A stretch of DNA of 9,046 nucleotides from an uncultured bacterium (GTDB lineage: Bacteria > Bacillota > Clostridia > Oscillospirales > Oscillospiraceae), in NCBI GenBank assembly GCA_949288405.1, contig CASEKM010000044.1, forward strand, positions 1-9,046, written 5' to 3'. Shown piece by piece: positions 5,436-9,046 of the stretch. Both the position numbers and the translations under genes were made by a program. The notes under the pieces are model-generated. The model saw only the letters and a list, made by a program, of their open reading frames with translations. It did not search any database and was not told the DNA's origin. Each line of letters starts with the position of its first letter. The first letter of the stretch is position 1.

Positions 5436-6668
5436 ATGAGACAGTGGTGGAGCGAGCACGGAAAGAAGTGGGCCATGAGGCTGGGCGCCCTGGCCCTGGC
5501 GGCGGCCCTGACCGTTCCGGTGCTGCCGGAGGCGGTGGTCCTTCCCGCCTCCGCCGTCACCCAGGCGGAGATCGACGCCATGCGGGAGGAGGCCAACGAC
5601 CTCAAGGAGCAGCAGGAGAAGATCCAGGCCCAGCTGGACGCCCTGGCGGACGACCAGGCGGACGCCATGTCCCGAAAGACCCTGCTGGAGCAGCAGATCA
5701 ACGCCACCCAGGCGGAGATCAATACCATCGCCGCCCAGATCTCCAAGTACGACGAGCTCATCGCCCAGAAGCAGGTGGAGCTGACCCAGGCGCAGGAGGA
5801 GGAGCAGGCCCAGTATGAGCTGTTCTGTGAGCGGGTGCGGTACATGGAGGAGCAGGGGGAGGTGTCCTACTGGTCCATCCTGTTCTCCTCCAAGGATTTT
5901 GCGGACCTGCTGGACAACGCCATGATGGTGGAGGAGATCATGGACTATGACAACCAGGTCATGGACCAGCTCATCGCCCTGCGGGAGCAGATCGAGGAGG
6001 ACAAGGCGGAGCTGGAGACGGCCCGCCAGGAGCAGCAGGCCGCCAAAGACGAGCAGGAGGCCGCCAACGCCAAGCTGAAGAGCCAGCGCTCGGAGGTGGA
6101 CGCCCTCATCAATCAGCTGGCCGCTCAGGAGAAGGATCTGGAGGCGGAGGAGGCCAAGCTCCAGGCCGCCGCCAACGCCGCCGACGCGGAGATCGCCGCC
6201 GCCGAGCGGGCCCTGGCCGCCCAGATCAACAATGTGCCCAGCGAGTCCGGCTTCCTCTGGCCGCTGCCCGGGTACTACAACCTGTCCTCCCTGTTTGCCG
6301 GACGGCGGCATCCCATCACCGGCAAGCTCCACCACCACACGGGTATCGACATCCCCGCTCCGGCCTGGACCCACATCCTGGCCGCCAAGAGCGGCGTGGT
6401 GACCACCTCCACCTACAACAGCTCCTACGGCAACTATGTGGTGGTCAGCCACAGCGACGGCACCTCCACCCTGTACGCCCACATGGTGCAGCGGAACTGC
6501 TCCAAGGGGGATACGGTGTCCCAGGGCCAGACCATCGGCTATGTGGGGACCACCGGTTCCTCCACCGGCAACCACCTGCACCTGGAGGTCCGGGTGAACA
6601 ACGTGCGCCAGGACCCGGTGAACTACTTCAGCGTGGCCCTGTATGCCGGCGGCGCCCGGGTGAACTGA
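5436..6668 (+). CDS. Secreted coiled-coil M23 peptidoglycan endopeptidase, likely FtsEX-activated
   Basis: This 410-aa enzyme cuts peptide cross-links in peptidoglycan outside the membrane. A signal peptide spans about residues 1-40 (basic start, LGALALAAALTVPVL, ASA-V cleavage). Two coiled-coil stretches follow (about 42-135 and 170-265, rich in E, Q, A and K) around a WSILFSSKDFADLLDNAMMVEEI hinge. The layout resembles PcsB/CwlO/EnvC. The M23/LytM domain (about 272-405) keeps all active-site residues: His301 and Asp305 in HHHTGIDI, His349 in YAHM, and His380 and His382 in HLH. It should therefore be catalytic itself, unlike E. coli EnvC, which has a degenerate site. The ATG at 5436 follows GAGGTGG by five bases; the frame extends upstream to 5382 without a ribosome site. 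Position after ftsEX supports FtsEX as the activator. Confidence 0.93.
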   Translation: MRQWWSEHGKKWAMRLGALALAAALTVPVLPEAVVLPASAVTQAEIDAMREEANDLKEQQEKIQAQLDALADDQADAMSRKTLLEQQINATQAEINTIAAQISKYDELIAQKQVELTQAQEEEQAQYELFCERVRYMEEQGEVSYWSILFSSKDFADLLDNAMMVEEIMDYDNQVMDQLIALREQIEEDKAELETARQEQQAAKDEQEAANAKLKSQRSEVDALINQLAAQEKDLEAEEAKLQAAANAADAEIAAAERALAAQINNVPSESGFLWPLPGYYNLSSLFAGRRHPITGKLHHHTGIDIPAPAWTHILAAKSGVVTTSTYNSSYGNYVVVSHSDGTSTLYAHMVQRNCSKGDTVSQGQTIGYVGTTGSSTGNHLHLEVRVNNVRQDPVNYFSVALYAGGARVN

Positions 6669-6696
6669 AGCCGCTCATATCGAAGAGGACCGAAAA

Positions 6697-6724
6697 GGCC
6701 GCCGGCAGTGCCGGCGGCCTTTTT
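6697..6724 (+). terminator. Intrinsic terminator of the ftsEX-hydrolase operon
   Basis: GGCCGCCGGC-AGT-GCCGGCGGCC is a perfect 10-bp GC stem followed by TTTTT (6720-6724). A run of A at 6693-6696 means it could also work on the other strand. Confidence 0.93.
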
Positions 6725-6838
6725 CCGCATCCGGGGCAGGGGAGGGGGGAGAAGCGCTTCTACCTGCGTCAAGGGGCGAGAATAACTTGTATGGGCATCC
6801 GCGCCCTTCCCTCTGCGGCGGGACCCCAGGAGGGCAAG

Positions 6839-6868
6839 AAAAATGCCGCCCATACGGGCGGCATTTTT
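6839..6868 (-). terminator. Natural terminator of rpsI (works on both strands)
   Basis: AAAAATGCCGCCC and GGGCGGCATTTTT form a perfect 13-bp inverted repeat around ATAC, with T runs on both strands. On the minus strand it lies 18 bases after the rpsI stop codon, so it is read as the original rpsI terminator, facing the hydrolase operon. Confidence 0.85.
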
Positions 6869-6886
6869 GGCATGTGTCTGGAAAAA

Positions 6887-6940
6887 TCAGCGCTTGCTGA
6901 ACTGGGGCGCGCGACGGGCGGCCTTGAGGCCGTACTTTTT
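6887..6940 (-). pseudogene. rpsI: 3' end remnant of rpsI (ribosomal protein S9), probable attachment-site scar
   Basis: The minus strand encodes KKYGLKAARRAPQFSKR followed by TGA. This is the near-invariant C-terminus of ribosomal protein uS9, whose tail reaches the ribosomal P site. Only these 17 codons are present. The next upstream codons read C-D-T-T-Q-F instead of the expected E-R-K type residues, and no ribosome site or start exists nearby. The match therefore stops sharply at about 6940. A natural rpsI-type terminator follows at 6868-6839. Since rpsI is essential, an intact copy must exist elsewhere, most simply at the far end of an inserted element that brought its own copy of the gene tail. 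A chromosomal rearrangement or an assembly join could leave the same fragment. Confidence 0.88.
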
Positions 6941-7149
6941 ACAGTCTGTCGTCTGAAACCCTTGAAAACACTAGCTTTTTTCGCTCGCCGCACAAAAATA
7001 ACCTCAACTGTAACCTCAAAAATCGGGATATTTCTTGCGGCATACGGTTGTCTCACGGCTGGTCTGTCCGGGGAGATTTCATTATTATGAATAGATATAC
7101 CGAGGCCATAATTAGGTGGACAGACTGTATATTTATTGAAAACCCCTCC
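6941..7149. other. Junction-proximal non-coding region with direct and inverted repeats, candidate element end
   Basis: No gene is credible here; the open frames lack ribosome sites and family resemblance. The sequence is clearly AT-richer than everything to its left. It holds two direct copies of TAACCTCAA (6999-7007, 7011-7019), an 11-bp inverted repeat TACAGTCTGTC (6940-6950) / GACAGACTGTA (7119-7129), and a further inner GTCTGTCC (7062-7069). Short direct repeats near an att core are typical of integrase arm-binding sites, so this fits the end of an integrative element. That is inference, as no integrase gene is in the window. Confidence 0.5.
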
Positions 7150-7413
7150 TTATAACATGGCGGTGAAGTCCGACATGGCCTCCGAGATCTTCAGCTGCTG
7201 GGGGCACACCGCCTCACAGCTGCGGCAGCCAATACATGCGTTGGGCTGCTTGTCCGCCGGGATGGCAGAGAGGGCCATGGGGGCGATAAAACCACCGCCG
7301 GTGAATCGATGTTCGTTGTACAGCGCCAGGAGATGGGGAATGTCCAACCCCTGCGGGTAGTGGCTGGTGCAGTACCGGCATGCGGTGCAGGACAGGGCTT
7401 TGGGGTTGGCCAT
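7150..7413 (-). pseudogene. Dicluster 4Fe-4S ferredoxin-type fragment, C-terminal part of an aldo/keto reductase
   Basis: The last 87 codons encode MANPKALSCTACRYC, ALYNEHRFTGGGFIAPMAL and ACIGCRSCEAVCPQQLKISEAM. This resembles the C-terminal ferredoxin domain of clostridial aldo/keto reductases that bear two 4Fe-4S clusters. The second motif (CIGCRSCEAVCP) is intact. The first reads CTACRYCTSHYP, with Tyr where the fourth cysteine should be (TAC for TGC, 7370-7372 region). The catalytic reductase barrel is absent: upstream in the same frame (to 7563) the residues are not recognisable and run into a hairpin. An AGGAG (7423-7419) five bases before the ATG at 7413 could let this domain be made alone, but the missing barrel and lost cysteine favour a decayed remnant. 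It would be a pseudogene of an electron-transfer oxidoreductase. Confidence 0.65.
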
Positions 7414-7540
7414 TTCCACTCCTACAATACATCTTGGGCAGTTGAAGAATACAGCCTCATCGGTAAATGGCCGATCGGCAAACCCGGATGCATAGTATGC
7501 CAAACTAAAATCACAAAGGCCTTGTATCTTGCGAAGAGAA

Positions 7541-7575
7541 TGTGCCCGGTAAATGGAAGTCATTTGCCGGGCACA
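7541..7575 (-). terminator. Hairpin, possible terminator of the small acidic protein gene
   Basis: TGTGCCCGG-T-AAATG and CATTT-G-CCGGGCACA pair around GAAGT with a single internal mismatch. It lies 18 bases after the stop of the minus-strand small gene. The following minus-strand sequence (TTCTCTT) is only a weak T tract, so termination is uncertain. Confidence 0.5.
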
Positions 7576-7592
7576 CTTAATTTCAGCAAAAA

Positions 7593-7844
7593 TCAGAAGT
7601 CAAAGTCATCCGGATCATAGCCGGAATCTTCGAGAAACTCATTTCTCTCTTCTTCATCCATCAGTTCCAATTCATCGAAATCCAGGTCCTCAATCCGAGA
7701 GGCACCGCCAAAGTCCTGCGGACCAGAGGAGCAGCCTTTGCTGCCGGGATTGCTCTGGTTCATAATCTGAATTCCGATCAATTCCTCAAGGGGAGTCGTT
7801 TTTTCATCAAAATTGAAATCAAAAAGGTTGCCGAATAAGCCCAT
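7593..7844 (-). CDS. Small acidic hypothetical protein (83 aa)
   Basis: Function not known. The protein starts MGLFGNLFDFNFDEKTTPLEELIG and ends in a strongly acidic tail (about residues 50-83, IEDLDFDELELMDEEERNEFLEDSGYDPDDFDF). The start is convincing: AAGGAG (7857-7852) lies seven bases before the ATG. There is no signal peptide or membrane helix, so it should be cytosolic. The MGLFxxLFDFN opening and DPDDFDF ending recall a group of uncharacterised proteins in gut Clostridia that I have only a general impression of; those I recall are longer, so an internal deletion is possible. The gene is backed against the broken IS110 fragment, which begins in its leader, so its own promoter may have been lost or replaced. 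Confidence 0.7.
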   Translation of the reverse strand: MGLFGNLFDFNFDEKTTPLEELIGIQIMNQSNPGSKGCSSGPQDFGGASRIEDLDFDELELMDEEERNEFLEDSGYDPDDFDF

Positions 7845-7863
7845 GATACTCTCCTTGTATTAT

Positions 7864-8508
7864 AGAGTAGTATTGGAAGAGTGTCCCGGCGCCAAACAGA
7901 TTGCCGCAGCTCATTTGACAAGACTGAAAACACTGCTCGAAACCGCCTCTAAAGGCCACTATAAACGGGACATAGCTCTTGAAATTCGAGATGCCGCCAG
8001 AAGCTCTGTTGGCTCCAGGATGCCCGCCAAGTCGCTTGAACTGCAGCACACCATCCGGCTCATCCGAGAACTGAACAGCGAAATCGCTGAAATTGAAGAG
8101 CAGATTCAAGCCATTATGGATGAGCTTAATTCTCCCATCATCACTATCCCAGGGATTGGATTCCGAATGGCCGCCATGATTTTTGCTGAGGTTGGTGACT
8201 TCGCCCGTTTTGATTCCCCGGACAAATTATTGGCTTATGCCGGGATGTCGCCATCCACTTACCAGTCTGGGCAGCTCAAGAATTGTTATCCACACATGGA
8301 AAAGCGTGGCTCTCGATACCTACGCTACGCTCTTTATAACGCAACCAAGTATGTCTGCCACTGGGACCCGACCTTTGCCGCCTATCTTGCTAAGAAGCGT
8401 ACGGAGGGCAAACACTACAATGTCGCGCTTTCTCATGCCACCAAAAAGTTGGTTCGTCTAATATTTTCCATAGAGAAATCCGGGCAGCCATATTGCGCAG
8501 CGGCTTGA
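7864..8508 (+). pseudogene. IS110-family transposase, C-terminal remnant
   Basis: The frame encodes ECPGAKQIAAAHLTRLKTLL, GSRMPAKSLELQHTIRLIRELNSEIAEIEEQIQ (a coiled coil), then the Transposase_20 domain: IITIPGIGFRMAAMIFAEVGDFARFDSPDKLLAYAGMSP, QSGQL, MEKRGSRYLRYALYNAT. In IS110 proteins the serine of the SG motif (here 8266-8268) is the proposed nucleophile. The N-terminal RuvC-like DEDD domain, roughly the first 160-180 residues of a usual 400, is missing. The frame's first codons (7813-7860) are the reverse of the neighbouring minus-strand gene, and there is no ribosome site. The homology therefore begins at about 7860-7880 without its own start, and the fragment should be inactive. The 3' part is undamaged to the stop, suggesting a fairly recent truncation. 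Confidence 0.88.
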
Positions 8509-8519
8509 GTGCAACTACT

Positions 8520-8600
8520 TGAATAGCCAGCAGAGGTCCGACAAGACCTCAGCTTTGCTATACCCTTTTTGAACCATCTCCCTTTCACCACAGCTATTCA
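8520..8600 (+). other. Structured 3' flank of the IS110 remnant
   Basis: An 8-bp inverted repeat TGAATAGC (8520-8527) / GCTATTCA (8593-8600) encloses a hairpin in which AGC and AGGTC (8529-8538) pair with GACCT and GCT (8545-8554). After that hairpin comes CCCTTTTT (8563-8570), so it may be a terminator. It could instead be part of the IS end or a non-coding RNA. Apart from this, 8509-8652 shows no gene. Confidence 0.4.
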
Positions 8601-8652
8601 TTTTGTGGTTGACTTCTAATAGTTAATCTTTCTGAGAAGATAAATTCGTTTG

Positions 8653-9046
8653 TCAGCCCATATCGGCGGCAAGAGCCTGGTCGATGAGCTTTTGCAGCGT
8701 CTCCGCCTGCTTCTTTTCCGTGATGGCGCCTACGATGGGGTCACCCACGATATTGCCGTTGCGGTCAACCACATAGGTGGTGGGGTAGGCAAAAATGTTT
8801 GTAGTGAACTTTCCCGCCTCGCCGTCGGAAGCGAAATACACATTCTGGTAGGTCACGCCCTTCTTGGCCAGTACATCTTTTGCTTCGGAAATTGCCGCTT
8901 CATCGCCATCCAATGTGAAGGTGTTGACACCGATGAGTGCGCCGCCCTTCTTCGCAAGCTCCTTGTTCAGTGCGTCCAGCTCGGAAAGCTCGCCCACGCA
9001 GGGATTGCAGGTGGTGAACCAGAAATTCACCACGGTGACGGCGTTG
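8653..9046 (-). CDS. TlpA-like thioredoxin-fold disulfide oxidoreductase (N-terminus beyond window)
   Basis: The frame is open to base 9046; the visible 130 residues begin NAVTVVNFWFTTCNPCVGELSEL. This is the thioredoxin-fold core with an active-site CNPC (CxxC) near the start of the first helix, followed by VTYQNVYFASDGEAGKFTTNIFAYPTTYVVDRNGNIVGDPIVG, which contains the cis-proline loop (AYPTT) and the beta-strand DRNGNIVG typical of TlpA/ResA/redoxin proteins. Such proteins reduce or isomerise disulfides outside the membrane and usually have a signal peptide or lipoprotein start, which would lie past the right edge. The GTG at 9033 is not the real start because conserved strand residues continue upstream. 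No terminator is obvious after the stop. Partners such as CcdA or a ferredoxin may lie to the right. Confidence 0.88.
   Translation of the reverse strand, partial: NAVTVVNFWFTTCNPCVGELSELDALNKELAKKGGALIGVNTFTLDGDEAAISEAKDVLAKKGVTYQNVYFASDGEAGKFTTNIFAYPTTYVVDRNGNIVGDPIVGAITEKKQAETLQKLIDQALAADMG

Noticed and set aside
5352..6581. Long minus-strand open frame (409 codons) opposite the M23 hydrolase
   Set aside because: Shadow of the coiled-coil coding sequence; the repetitive G/L/H/V-rich translation is a typical antisense artefact.
6791..7090. Overlapping frames on both strands across the rpsI scar (99 and 95 codons)
   Set aside because: They cross a terminator hairpin and the rpsI junction, are out of frame with the rpsI tail, and show no recognisable domain.
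7309..7620. Plus-strand frame opposite the ferredoxin fragment and hairpin
   Set aside because: It reads through the reverse of two cluster motifs and a terminator-like hairpin; no ribosome site.
8183..8461. Second plus-strand frame inside the transposase remnant
   Set aside because: Out-of-frame shadow of the Transposase_20 domain.
8609..8645. TTGACT as a plus-strand -35 box
   Set aside because: No acceptable -10 at 16-19 bases, and the only downstream gene is on the other strand.
1..9046. CRISPR array, tRNA, or a complete defence or toxin system
   Set aside because: No regularly spaced repeats, no cloverleaf-like sequence noticed by eye, and every intact gene fits housekeeping, regulation or island debris; a tRNA or covariance scan was not possible here.

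Overview
The window suggests a GC-rich, Gram-positive anaerobe of the class Clostridia, most likely an Oscillospiraceae gut bacterium (Flavonifractor/Lawsonibacter type). The basis is the gene content (PadR, DUF4830, CdaR-type regulator, FtsEX with an M23 hydrolase, a small DPDDFDF-ending protein, dicluster ferredoxin motifs), strong AGGAGG-type ribosome sites, TTGACA/TATAAT promoters and heavy GC3 codon use. This is inference from the sequence alone.

Bases 1-6940 read as ordinary chromosome. On the minus strand are a PadR regulator cut by the left edge and a DUF4830 membrane or secreted protein with its own terminator. On the plus strand are an RsuA-type rRNA pseudouridine synthase, a CdaR/PucR-type regulator with its own promoter and terminator, an approximately 550-base intergenic block full of nested inverted repeats, and the division operon ftsE-ftsX-(32-aa membrane peptide)-M23 hydrolase, ended by a strong terminator. 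FtsE is the ATPase, FtsX the membrane part that passes ATPase state outward, and the secreted coiled-coil M23 enzyme is the likely peptidoglycan hydrolase they switch on during division.

At 6887-6940 lie only the last 17 codons and the stop of rpsI (ribosomal protein S9) on the minus strand, with what looks like its natural terminator next to it. Upstream of those codons the rpsI sequence stops abruptly and the DNA changes character: it is AT-richer and contains direct and inverted repeats, then gene fragments. The simplest reading is an attachment-site scar where an integrative element entered the 3' end of rpsI. Bases 6941-9046 would then be the element or island end. That part holds a dicluster 4Fe-4S protein fragment with a lost cysteine, a small acidic protein, the C-terminal part of an IS110-family transposase, and the C-terminal part of a TlpA-like thioredoxin-fold protein cut by the right edge. 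No integrase gene is visible, so the island reading is inferred from the scar.

The observations most worth a second look are the rpsI scar with its repeats, the PadR operator that exactly fills the spacer of its own promoter, the 32-aa membrane peptide inside the FtsEX-hydrolase operon, and the nested hairpin block before ftsE. I see no CRISPR array, tRNA, complete mobile element or obvious new defence system.
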